Assembly (NCBI GenBank): GCA_019747875.1
Contig: JAIEQI010000078.1
Coordinates: 1 to 64,000 of the forward strand
Length of the DNA: 64,000 nucleotides
Reading direction: 5' to 3'
From: Candidatus Obscuribacterales bacterium
Lineage (GTDB): Bacteria > Cyanobacteriota > Vampirovibrionia > Obscuribacterales > Obscuribacteraceae
In this document: piece after piece, positions 34,097 through 42,017 of the stretch
How the letters are laid out: the number at the start of each line of letters is the position of its first letter
Numbering within the stretch: position 1 is the first letter of the stretch
Position numbers and translations under genes: made by a program
Notes under the pieces: generated by a model
Databases searched by the model: none
What the model was told of the DNA's origin: nothing
What the model saw: only the letters and a program-made list of their open reading frames with translations

Positions 34097-35578
34097 CTAG
34101 AACTGGAAATATATAAATGGAATTGATTTCTGAGGAGCGAGCCCTAGCACCATCAACCCGAAAGCAGCCAATCCAATCGCTTGAGCAGGAATTGGAATTG
34201 CGCGCAATCTGGAGAAAACTGGAATCAAGCGGCACAAGTTCGGATACTGGTGAACCGCCAAGTATGATATTGCATAGAGAGGCAACGCCACCGTCAAGCT
34301 TGACTGAAGAATCAACTCAGCAATGGTTGATTCGGGCGTAGTTGAAGGACGCAAGGTGAAGAGTCCCTGATAAACAGACATCGCTTCTGTCATGTTATTT
34401 GCGCGGAAGACAACCCACCCCATGCACACAGTGATGAAAGTGAATACATGTGCAAACGAATTCCACGCAAAAGTGTTGGTCATCCGCTTCAACGACTCAT
34501 TACGTGCGATTGCCTCATCGAATATTCTGTTGATAGCAAGACCTAAGCCGTGAAAACCGCCCCATACTACAAAGTGCCAAGATGCCCCGTGCCAAAGCCC
34601 GCCGAGCAACATGGTGATTAACAAGTTAATTGCTGAACTCGACTTTCCTTTCCGAGATCCGCCCATCGGAATGTATAGATAATCTCGCAACCAGGTCGAC
34701 AAACTAATATGCCAGCGATGCCAGAAATCGCGCAGACTTGTTGCCAGATAAGGCATGTTGAAATTCTCTGGCAGCCGGAAACCAAGGACCATAGCGGATC
34801 CGCGCCCTATGTCAGTGTAACCGGAGAAATCGTAGTAAATCTGCAATGCAAAAGCGAAGACGCAGAGCCAGGCATCGAACGTTCCCATTAACTCGGGATG
34901 AGCAAAGCCTTCTTGGACGATCGGAGCCAGATTATCACCGAGCGCAACCTTCTTAAACAGTCCTTGTGCAATTAAATAAACGCCGGATTTGAACAAACTC
35001 TTATCAAACTTTGCTTTTTCCAGTAACTGTTCTTCAAAGTCCTGAAATCTCTTAATTGGGCCAGCAATTTGTGATGGAAAAAAGGCCGCAAACAATCCGA
35101 AACGAACTGGGGACCTGACTGGCTTTGCACCTTTGAAGATATCGACGAGATAATGAATAAACTCAAATACGAAGAATGAAATTCCGAGAGGCAGGATAAT
35201 CGGAAGTTCCGTCAAGGCGCCTACCGGGAGACTGGCAAGATGCAGTGTCGCACTCACATAATCACAGCAGGTACGAGCGGACTCTATCAAGAAATTCGTG
35301 TATTTGAAGAGAGCAAGGCAGCCCAGGTTCACAGCCAAACCCGCGATGAAAACGAGGCGTCGCAAATCTGGTCTTTCCGTTTTGTACAGGAGAATCGCGA
35401 TCAGAAAATTGGCTGCAGTTAAACCGAACAATAGTAGTCCGTAGATTTTCATCCAGCTCATGTAAAAGATATAGCTGGCAGCTAGCAAGATAAGATGCCT
35501 TACGCGCTGCGGTGCCAACCAGTAAATTAAGGTCACTAGTGGCAAGAACAGCAAATAGGTGAGGCTATTAAAAAGCAC
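34097..35578 (-). CDS. MBOAT-family O-acyltransferase, AlgI-like (paralogue 2)
   Basis: 493 aa from the GTG at 35578, which has GGAG about 6 nt upstream and gives the family start LFNSLTYLLF. A TTG at 35590 is in frame but badly placed. Core motifs ILPLGISFFVFEFIHYLVDIF, FPSQIAGPIKRF, YDFSGYTDIG, WHISLSTWLRDYLYIPMGG and GGLWHGASWHFVVWGG are intact, with the C-terminal SIPFIYFQF tail. Works with the SGNH gene directly downstream in transferring acyl groups to an exported glycan. Confidence 0.93.
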   Translation of the reverse strand: MLFNSLTYLLFLPLVTLIYWLAPQRVRHLILLAASYIFYMSWMKIYGLLLFGLTAANFLIAILLYKTERPDLRRLVFIAGLAVNLGCLALFKYTNFLIESARTCCDYVSATLHLASLPVGALTELPIILPLGISFFVFEFIHYLVDIFKGAKPVRSPVRFGLFAAFFPSQIAGPIKRFQDFEEQLLEKAKFDKSLFKSGVYLIAQGLFKKVALGDNLAPIVQEGFAHPELMGTFDAWLCVFAFALQIYYDFSGYTDIGRGSAMVLGFRLPENFNMPYLATSLRDFWHRWHISLSTWLRDYLYIPMGGSRKGKSSSAINLLITMLLGGLWHGASWHFVVWGGFHGLGLAINRIFDEAIARNESLKRMTNTFAWNSFAHVFTFITVCMGWVVFRANNMTEAMSVYQGLFTLRPSTTPESTIAELILQSSLTVALPLYAISYLAVHQYPNLCRLIPVFSRLRAIPIPAQAIGLAAFGLMVLGLAPQKSIPFIYFQF

Positions 35579-35607
35579 AGGACTCTCCAAATCTCAATTG
35601 TCGCTAA

Positions 35608-35787
35608 GATTCTGCATCTGGCCCTTTGTACGAATTTATCTTGATTTCTACTAAGATCCGCTTGGCAAAACTAAATTTCGAGAACATCCTTGATAATCCC
35701 CCCGTGCTGAATGCACTTCGTATTTTTGCAAAGCATGAAACTTTCAGTTTGTTGACTCTTGGAAGTCTTTTCCGCAACGAGAGGTAA
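35608..35787 (+). CDS. Possible small ORF, unknown
   Basis: A plus-strand frame open after a TAA at 35605 to the TAA at 35785, at most 59 codons. It has no ATG; a TTG at 35626 or 35641 would be needed. The sequence (for instance NILDNPPVLNALRIFAKHE) looks protein-like, and its stop overlaps the ATG of the next small ORF as TAATG. No known domain; it could be a remnant of a larger gene. The minus-strand frame in the same place has shadow-like Arg/Ser/Val-rich composition. Confidence 0.25.
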   Translation, partial: DSASGPLYEFILISTKIRLAKLNFENILDNPPVLNALRIFAKHETFSLLTLGSLFRNER

Positions 35788-35918
35788 TGAAAGATGACCC
35801 GAACTTTTACTCGCTTCATTTCAATTTCGAAGGGCATTCTCTGATGAGCGACTCGTTGTACGACGCTGTTTTTAGAAAAGGAAAAGACGCTAATCTTGGA
35901 GACTCTCACTCCATCTGA
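35787..35918 (+). CDS. Possible 43-aa small protein, unknown
   Basis: ATG at 35787 overlaps the stop of the preceding small frame (TAATG). The product has a balanced, acidic composition (for instance FNFEGHSLMSDSLYDAVF) and ends at TGA 35916-35918. GAGAGG lies 2-7 nt upstream of the ATG. It could be a real small protein or a decayed gene. No family recognised. Confidence 0.3.
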   Translation: MKDDPNFYSLHFNFEGHSLMSDSLYDAVFRKGKDANLGDSHSI

Positions 35919-36017
35919 GACCTTTTTCAGTTCGCTGAATCTCTGCTCATTCATTAAAGCATTTCCTCCTGTAAACTGGGTTTGGTCCTTACCGTGTCGT
36001 CCCTTTTGGTTTTCGGG

Positions 36018-37340
36018 ATGCTAAGCAAAATCAAAACCGCCTTCAGCAGCACCTTTGTTTGGATGCTCATCATGCTTGTGAGCACGAACATTGCGTGGGG
36101 AGTTTTGCGTCCGCTTAAATACATTCCACATACGGCGCAACCACCGGCAGAGCTAACAAAAGCTGCGATGGTCTATAAGTTCCAGCGCCTCAAAGAGCAG
36201 AAGGCTTCTCCTGATTACGCGATCTTCGGCTCATCACTTCCGATGTGCGCGTTCTTCTATGCTGAGGGACCCCCATATTTCGATCTAGCGGAAGGCAAGC
36301 GCATCCGCGAGTCACAGATAAACTTACTGCAAGCATATCCGCTGAGCGGTTATCTCACACATAAGCTGACTGAAGAGTTCAAAACAAAACCGAATGTCTT
36401 TAATTTCTCCGGAGCCGCCTGCATGGTCTCTGACGCACGAGTCATGTTGGATCGGACTATTGCAACCGGCAAGATTCCAAAAACTATTTTCTATGGAGTC
36501 GGGCTTCGCGACTTCGTTGATAATGTGAATCCACCGCCGGGGGAAACTCCGATTTACACAGCCCTCTGCGACTTTGGTTATCTCCTGAAGAACCTTCCGG
36601 AAACAATTAGTCTGCCGGCATTTCCGCAACTGATGATTTCATCAATTTGCAATATGTATGGGCTGCGTAATGAGTTCAAAATAGCTTTTGAGCACAATCT
36701 GTGCACTTACTTTCATAGACCAAGCAGTTTAGAGATAGCGTTCAACATAGCTGCGATCAATGCTCAGCTAAAGCTTCCTAGCAGCAAATCCACGGCCGCT
36801 GATGCAGCCAGCTCTTCTGCAAAATCGGATGCAAGCGCAGACAAGAGAACGCTGACCAGCGGCGGATCGGGCACCAAAGGCTCCCCTGCTGGAGAAAACA
36901 AGTCCGAGCGATCGAATATGGCTGGCACTGGAACCGGCAACGGCAGCTCGCCGAAATCTATCACTTCAGATCAAAAACCATCATTGTCATCGTTGGATTA
37001 TGCACAGCGCTACTATCCAGCCAATTATCGTCGCCTTGAAAAGGAAATGAATGAGCTGCGTTTATTCATTGAACGCTGCCACGAAAAAGACATCAAACTC
37101 GTATTGATAAACATGCCTGTGAGTTCCGGTCATCCATCCATCAGCCCGCCTGGACTGAGAGATAGATATCTAAGAGAACTAAGGAACGCAGCCAATAAGG
37201 CAGACCTATATCTGGACTACGATAACAATGGCATTTTCTCAGACACAGACTTCTTTGATACAGTGCATTTGAATCCGAATGGAGCGCAAAAATTCATTGA
37301 TGACCTGGTGACAAAATACGCCCAATCTTCCCATCGTTAA
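36018..37340 (+). CDS. SGNH-like membrane-anchored protein with Ser/Gly-rich linker
   Basis: 440 aa from the ATG at 36018; TTG or GTG starts at 35982 or 35994 are open too. One membrane helix near the N-terminus (FVWMLIMLVSTNIAWGVL). Block I reads IFGSSLPMC, with GSS instead of GDS. A C-terminal FFDTVHLNPNGAQKF has the DxxH pair. Between them, residues about 255-320 are a low-complexity Ser/Ala/Gly/Lys linker. It lies alone on the plus strand between two minus-strand modules. An extracytoplasmic esterase or acyltransferase role is possible. The family is less certain than for the MBOAT partners. Confidence 0.75.
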   Translation: MLSKIKTAFSSTFVWMLIMLVSTNIAWGVLRPLKYIPHTAQPPAELTKAAMVYKFQRLKEQKASPDYAIFGSSLPMCAFFYAEGPPYFDLAEGKRIRESQINLLQAYPLSGYLTHKLTEEFKTKPNVFNFSGAACMVSDARVMLDRTIATGKIPKTIFYGVGLRDFVDNVNPPPGETPIYTALCDFGYLLKNLPETISLPAFPQLMISSICNMYGLRNEFKIAFEHNLCTYFHRPSSLEIAFNIAAINAQLKLPSSKSTAADAASSSAKSDASADKRTLTSGGSGTKGSPAGENKSERSNMAGTGTGNGSSPKSITSDQKPSLSSLDYAQRYYPANYRRLEKEMNELRLFIERCHEKDIKLVLINMPVSSGHPSISPPGLRDRYLRELRNAANKADLYLDYDNNGIFSDTDFFDTVHLNPNGAQKFIDDLVTKYAQSSHR

Positions 37341-37377
37341 CCAGAGACGTCACTTAGAACTCCCTGTAATAGTTCAC

Positions 37378-37713
37378 CTAAGGATTATGTGATTGAGCTA
37401 AATCGGAAAGGGAAATCGCTTCGGCTAGTATTCTCTTTCTGGATTTCCCTATCAACGCATCCGCGTCCTGAATGTTGACTTCAACTTCAAGTAAATCTTC
37501 CAGTTCCTGCTTGAGTCCATTCAGTGAATCAAAGTAGTCAAATCCGACAAGCGCAGGTGGCACATTCAGGAGGAAATCAATTGGACAATCCTTCCTCCGA
37601 TTGGATCGCAAGCAGGGACCAGACACCTTGATCTTACTTGCACCATATTTGGTGCAGATCTCCTCTATGGCAAGCAGTTTCGATACTAATAACTCAACAA
37701 GATTCACAACCAT
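37378..37713 (-). CDS. Degenerate MNT-type nucleotidyltransferase-like protein
   Basis: 111 aa, the usual length of minimal nucleotidyltransferases (MNT antitoxin family). The order KYGASKIKVSGPC, CPIDFLL, FDSLNGLKQELEDLLEVEVNI, RKRILAEAI follows the MNT fold. But the GS of the active site is GP and the first Asp of the DxD (SDIDL in the family) is Pro, leaving one Asp. Catalysis is therefore doubtful. No HEPN toxin gene is next to it, unlike the usual MNT-HEPN pair. It sits between an SGNH-like gene and an MBOAT/SGNH pair. The start has no clear ribosome binding site. Confidence 0.7.
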   Translation of the reverse strand: MVVNLVELLVSKLLAIEEICTKYGASKIKVSGPCLRSNRRKDCPIDFLLNVPPALVGFDYFDSLNGLKQELEDLLEVEVNIQDADALIGKSRKRILAEAISLSDLAQSHNP

Positions 37714-37756
37714 TATGTTAATGTTGCAGCAGCTTGCTTAATAAGCCTGTTCATTG

Positions 37757-39046
37757 CTAGGGTTTGACGGCTTTGCTATACAAGTTTTGACCAACGAATG
37801 ATTCTATTTGTTTGGTGTAGAGCTCATGGCCCAGAGGAGTAAAGTGTATCTGGTAATACACTTTATTAACTGGATGTTTCGCCAGAGCAGCTGTGTTATC
37901 GGCAAATGGAATTCCCAGGCGATCGGCCGTCTGCTTGAACATAGCAGTTTCAAGAGGATTTGTGATTCCTCCGGCTCCCGGCAATTGCACCATAACTAAG
38001 CGGCAGTTCTGAGTAATGCACTCTTTCTGGATTGCAGAAATGATTGCATCAACAATAGGCCAAAAATAACGAATACCTTTGTCTCTAGCATCATAGTAGG
38101 ATTTACTGCTCACGACCGTGTTGCCGATCTTAAACGTCTTTGGGGCAGCAACAGTTGCATCGTTTGTAGTTGATTGCATTTTGTTAGCAGTATCAGTAGT
38201 TCCAGCAAACGCCGTTTGCTTGTTAGTTACAGCAGCCCCCCAAGCCTTTGTGCCTTCAACCAATCCTTGTTGCCACCCCAATAATTGCTGAACAGCCACA
38301 GAAACGACGCCCCAAATGTGACTGTGTTCCCGGAGCCAGCCTGTCATCTGCATGCGCCGGCCGGCAGAGGTTCGCAACCATGTCTTATAAACAGTGTAAT
38401 CAACGCTCAGCTGACCTTTGCCATCGGCAAAGAAATACGGACGCGCGGTTGTAAGGCCAATAGCCGGTGTCGGTCGAAGCACAAAAGTGGTGTCTGACCT
38501 AACAGGTAATAACACCATATCAGGATGAAACTTGAAAGCCAGAGTCTTCATTCGTAAGTACATCTGTCCTAAGTTATAGCCAGCGACCCCAAAGTTCATA
38601 ACCTCAAAGTGTGTGCCTGGATACTTCTTTTCTAGAGCCTGTCCAAGCCGATAGCAAAAGGTGTCCTTGCGTTCGACCTGCAACGCTTCAACAAAAGAAT
38701 CACCTATAACAGCAATTCTGTAGGTGTTAGCCGGCTTGTCTAAGGGCAGCGCTGGCTCAGGCAATCCGTATTCGTTGTACTGAGCCTGTCCCAGTCCTTC
38801 ATCTTTTTTGTTAACGTGTTTGTTCGGCATGGGGGCAAAGCCCAGCACCGGGTCCGGCTTGAGATATTCCTCCTCGCCAACTCCTGCTAACGCAAAGATA
38901 GATTCAAGACCCAGAACAACAAAAACCAGAACTACCAGAGTTTGAAAAAAGCATTGGTACCAGGTCGCTTTCACAACCCTTTTCAGCTCAGGGACTTTCT
39001 CGGTCGCAATCGATGTTTTACATTCCATCATTCTTGAAAGTCTCAA
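37757..39046 (-). CDS. SGNH-family membrane-anchored O-acyltransferase partner (paralogue 3)
   Basis: 429 aa. Membrane helix about 33-52, family motif GVGEEEYLKPDPVLG, block I VIGDSFVEA with nucleophile S117, NFGVAGYNLGQ, WLREHSHIWG, and a C-terminal YYQIHFTPLGH in which the His is kept but the Asp of DxH is Gln. The TTG at 39046 overlaps the MBOAT stop (TTGA); ATGs at 39031 and 39028 are possible starts. Predicted periplasmic partner of the MBOAT protein. The missing Asp raises doubt about the usual triad. Confidence 0.86.
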   Translation of the reverse strand: MRLSRMMECKTSIATEKVPELKRVVKATWYQCFFQTLVVLVFVVLGLESIFALAGVGEEEYLKPDPVLGFAPMPNKHVNKKDEGLGQAQYNEYGLPEPALPLDKPANTYRIAVIGDSFVEALQVERKDTFCYRLGQALEKKYPGTHFEVMNFGVAGYNLGQMYLRMKTLAFKFHPDMVLLPVRSDTTFVLRPTPAIGLTTARPYFFADGKGQLSVDYTVYKTWLRTSAGRRMQMTGWLREHSHIWGVVSVAVQQLLGWQQGLVEGTKAWGAAVTNKQTAFAGTTDTANKMQSTTNDATVAAPKTFKIGNTVVSSKSYYDARDKGIRYFWPIVDAIISAIQKECITQNCRLVMVQLPGAGGITNPLETAMFKQTADRLGIPFADNTAALAKHPVNKVYYQIHFTPLGHELYTKQIESFVGQNLYSKAVKP

Positions 39047-40503
39047 AACTGAAAGTAGATAAACGGAGAGGGTGCGCTGGGAGCCAGACCGACAGCGGCA
39101 AACGCAACACCTAAATACAGCGCAGCACGGGCGGGAATTGTGAGCGACAGACGAGGTCGCAGAAATACAAAAGATGAATTATCGTGCATTCGGTTCAATA
39201 ATGCATAGATCGAATAGACGCTGAGCGCAACGCAAAGCGGTGCAATGGTCGACATGCTCAGCACAGCCGACGAAGCCTCAAACTCAAGGAACATACTCTT
39301 GAGCATACTAAGGGCATGCGTCACAGTCTCGGCTCGAAAGAAAACCCAGCTCACAAGCACCATCATAAACGTCAGAGTAATAGACAATACTTTTCCAACT
39401 GGATGCGCATGGGCATGCTGAAGCCATGGACGACGCTCCACAAAATCACTGTACTTGTGGTTGACGATTAGCAAGCCCCCGTGCAACCCGCCCCAAGCAA
39501 CAAAGTGCCAAGCAGCGCCATGCCAGAGCCCTCCCAGGAGCATTGTCACCATGAGGTTGTAGTACTTCCGCAAAGGCGAACATCTTCCGCCACCAAGTGG
39601 TACATACAAATAATCCCGTAGCCAGGTGGAAAGCGAGATATGCCACCGCTTCCAAAAATCGGACATGCTTGTAGCTAAATATGGAAAATTAAAATTGTCC
39701 GGCAGCTTATAACCTAGCATGAGAGCCGAGCCCCGCCCCATGTCAGTGTAGCCTGAGAAGTCAAAATAGATTTGGAAGGTAAAGGCCATTGCAGCTATCC
39801 AGGCATCGCTTGTAGCAAGAGCCGTGTTTGCCGAATTGAAACCTTGATTCGCCAACAAAGCCAAATTATCTGAGAGAGCAATTTTCTTGAACAGCCCTTG
39901 AAGCAATAGCACTATGCCCTGATTGCATAGCTGTGGATCAAATTTTGCTTCATTAGGCAATTGCTCGATAAAATCCTGGTATCGCTTAATTGGACCAGCA
40001 ATTTGCGATGGAAAAAAAGCGGCAAACAAAGCGAAATCAATTGGCGAACGAATAGCTTTTGACCCTTTGTAAACATCACAAATGTAGTGAATAAACTCAA
40101 AGGCAAAAAAGGAAATACCCAGGGGCAATATAATATTGACCTGTTGAATGCTGCTAGCATCGAAAGAGAACGGCATCCAGGGCGCAACTGCTCGTAAAAG
40201 GTCAGACAGATTGGCAAGTAAAAAATTGGTGTATTTGAAAAAACAAAGAGTGCCTAAATTGACGATCAATCCAAATACTAACAATACTTTGCTGTGCTTA
40301 CGGAAAGACTCCAGCGACCAACCAATGAAGTAATTAAGCACTGTTAGTAGCATGATTAGAAGCCCGTATGCGGGAATCCAACTCATATAGAAAACGTAAC
40401 TTGCGACAAGAAGAAGAGCACGGCGCGCGCGGAGCGGTGCGATCCAATAAAGAGCGAACACGATTGGAAAGAAAATGAAATAGGAAATGCTACTAAACAG
40501 CAT
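39043..40503 (-). CDS. MBOAT-family O-acyltransferase, AlgI-like (paralogue 3)
   Basis: 486 aa, polytopic, starting MLFSSISYFIFFPIVF. Carries ILPLGISFFAFEFIHYICD, FPSQIAGPIKRY, FDFSGYTDMG, WHISLSTWLRDYLYVPLGG and the catalytic-His region GGLWHGAAWHF. C-terminal tail SPFIYFQF. Forms a coupled pair with the downstream SGNH gene. The upstream region, shared with a divergent OafA-type gene, has a palindrome around a TATAAT box. Confidence 0.93.
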   Translation of the reverse strand: MLFSSISYFIFFPIVFALYWIAPLRARRALLLVASYVFYMSWIPAYGLLIMLLTVLNYFIGWSLESFRKHSKVLLVFGLIVNLGTLCFFKYTNFLLANLSDLLRAVAPWMPFSFDASSIQQVNIILPLGISFFAFEFIHYICDVYKGSKAIRSPIDFALFAAFFPSQIAGPIKRYQDFIEQLPNEAKFDPQLCNQGIVLLLQGLFKKIALSDNLALLANQGFNSANTALATSDAWIAAMAFTFQIYFDFSGYTDMGRGSALMLGYKLPDNFNFPYLATSMSDFWKRWHISLSTWLRDYLYVPLGGGRCSPLRKYYNLMVTMLLGGLWHGAAWHFVAWGGLHGGLLIVNHKYSDFVERRPWLQHAHAHPVGKVLSITLTFMMVLVSWVFFRAETVTHALSMLKSMFLEFEASSAVLSMSTIAPLCVALSVYSIYALLNRMHDNSSFVFLRPRLSLTIPARAALYLGVAFAAVGLAPSAPSPFIYFQF

Positions 40504-40552
40504 TTAGAGCCTGCCGCAGGATAGTATGCAAGCGATCTTATCAAAGGACCTG

Positions 40553-40586
40553 TTTTCAACCATTAGGGTCTTATAATCGTTGAAAA
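40553..40586. promoter_or_regulatory. Inverted repeat enclosing a TATAAT box between divergent acyltransferase genes
   Basis: Perfect 8-bp arms TTTTCAAC (40553-40560) and GTTGAAAA (40579-40586) flank 18 nt that contain TATAAT at 40572-40577. It lies 50 bp upstream of the minus-strand MBOAT gene and 90 bp upstream of the plus-strand acyltransferase. It looks like an operator over a promoter, but no regulator is known and no good -35 at 17 nt was found. Confidence 0.3.
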
Positions 40587-40676
40587 GCGGTTTTGGCTTT
40601 CATCATTAGAACGTTGCAATAAACTCAAGCCAAGTCCATGCGATCATGTCAATATTCCGCACAAGTAAGGTAAACC

Positions 40677-41837
40677 TTGTCCACAGCAACGATTGCCGAG
40701 AAACGGACCGATTCTAAAGAGACCGCCCCAAAAGCGGATCAATATAGTATTGGCTATATTCCCGCCGTGGATGGTTTGCGCGCGGTCTCAATTCTCCTGG
40801 TGATAACCTCTCATGAAATAGGCCCTGTCACTTCGGAGTTTGGTCACAAATTTAACGGTTGGATCGGCGTTGACGTTTTCTTCGTCATTAGCGGTTTCCT
40901 GATCACCTCTATCCTATTGAAGGAGTCCGCGAAAAAAGGCGGCACTACAGACAGTGGCAAGTTTAGCCTGGGAAGATTCTACCTGAGACGCTGGCTGAGA
41001 ATCTGCCCGGCCTACTACATTTACCTGGCAGTCGTTGCCGGGTGGTACATGATGGGAGGCGACCACCACCTAAAGCCTTTTGTATGCGCGGCGCTGTACC
41101 TCACAAATTTGGACATAGCCTACAGTTGGGGCTTGATACCAATGAAGCCATTCTTGACGCATCTCTGGTCGCTTGGATTGGAAGAACAATTCTATTTGAT
41201 CTGGCCAGCTTGCATGAAAGTCTTGAAGAAACATGCAGTGACAGCCGTGGCGATGGCAATCACAGCTGTTTATTTCTGGCGCCTTTACCTGGTTGCACAC
41301 GGTGCGACCTGGTTCCGGATATTCAACGGCTTGGACTCAAAAATCGATGTTCTCCTTGCTGGTGTACTTGTAGCTTTGCTCTTGTCGAAGGATTCTATTT
41401 GCAAGGTTGCGGGCAAGACACTAGGCAATCCGATAGCGCAAATCGCTTTAGCCGTTTCGGCGTTTCAGGCATTTCAGTGGTTGGGTCATCCCAGTGCTGG
41501 AAGCACAAACGATCAGCTCTTCTTTTGGGCTGTTAAAATGCCCGCCACAACGGGGTTGATTGCGGCAGTGCTGATTTCCATTCTGACGGGAAGCTCCGGA
41601 CCAATTGCCAGGATTCTTTCGAATCCGATTCCCGTTTTTGTAGGGAAACTCTCTTACAGCCTATACTTGTGGCATCCGCTTGTGCACATTCTTTATTGCG
41701 CCTATTTCTGGGACTTCTTCTGCAAGCATGCTCGCACTGCCGAACTCTACCAATACGGTCTAATATTTGCCTGTGCCTGCATCTCCTATTTCGTGATCGA
41801 GCTACCCTTTCTTAAATTGAAGTCGCGCTTTAATTAA
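40677..41837 (+). CDS. OafA/YrhL-type membrane acyltransferase (Acyltransferase_3)
   Basis: 386 aa with about ten membrane helices. VDGLRAVSILLVITSHE carries the catalytic His (H46), followed by GVDVFFVISGFLIT, FYLRRWLRICPAYY and SLGLEEQFYLIWPA, all hallmarks of this family. There is no C-terminal SGNH domain. The start is TTG at 40677, with TAAGG about 7 nt upstream. These proteins acylate (often acetylate) sugars of exported glycans from cytoplasmic acyl donors. Monocistronic, divergent from the MBOAT/SGNH pair 3. Confidence 0.9.
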   Translation: MSTATIAEKRTDSKETAPKADQYSIGYIPAVDGLRAVSILLVITSHEIGPVTSEFGHKFNGWIGVDVFFVISGFLITSILLKESAKKGGTTDSGKFSLGRFYLRRWLRICPAYYIYLAVVAGWYMMGGDHHLKPFVCAALYLTNLDIAYSWGLIPMKPFLTHLWSLGLEEQFYLIWPACMKVLKKHAVTAVAMAITAVYFWRLYLVAHGATWFRIFNGLDSKIDVLLAGVLVALLLSKDSICKVAGKTLGNPIAQIALAVSAFQAFQWLGHPSAGSTNDQLFFWAVKMPATTGLIAAVLISILTGSSGPIARILSNPIPVFVGKLSYSLYLWHPLVHILYCAYFWDFFCKHARTAELYQYGLIFACACISYFVIELPFLKLKSRFN

Positions 41838-41967
41838 ATCCAGCTGCATAAGCCTTTTAAGAATGTGTCAGCCTGCCTGTCCGGCCATACAGCCATGTTG
41901 TTTGGAAACACAAAGTCCGAAAGAGCAGTTCGCTCTGCGGCGCGACCCATTTCGTCATGGTTCAGCT

Positions 41968-41992
41968 GTAGGGGCGATGCCATGCGTCGCCC
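41968..41992 (+). repeat. REP-like palindrome R2 (GTAG head)
   Basis: GTAG (41968-41971) followed by arms GGGCGATGC (41972-41980) and GCGTCGCCC (41984-41992) with a 3-nt loop; nine pairs, one of them G-T. Located between the OafA-type gene and the end of the convergent GT-C gene. It may also act as a bidirectional transcription barrier, though there is no T-run. Confidence 0.75.
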
Positions 41993-42017
41993 ACCAAAAG
42001 CACGGATTCTGCAGACA

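Noticed and set aside
35604..35954. 116-codon minus-strand frame
   Set aside because: Arg/Lys/Ser/Val-rich shadow-like composition, no domain and no ribosome site; the plus strand in the same place looks more protein-like.
37378..37713. Active toxin-antitoxin pair
   Set aside because: Only the MNT-like half is present and its active site is degenerate; no HEPN gene is adjacent.
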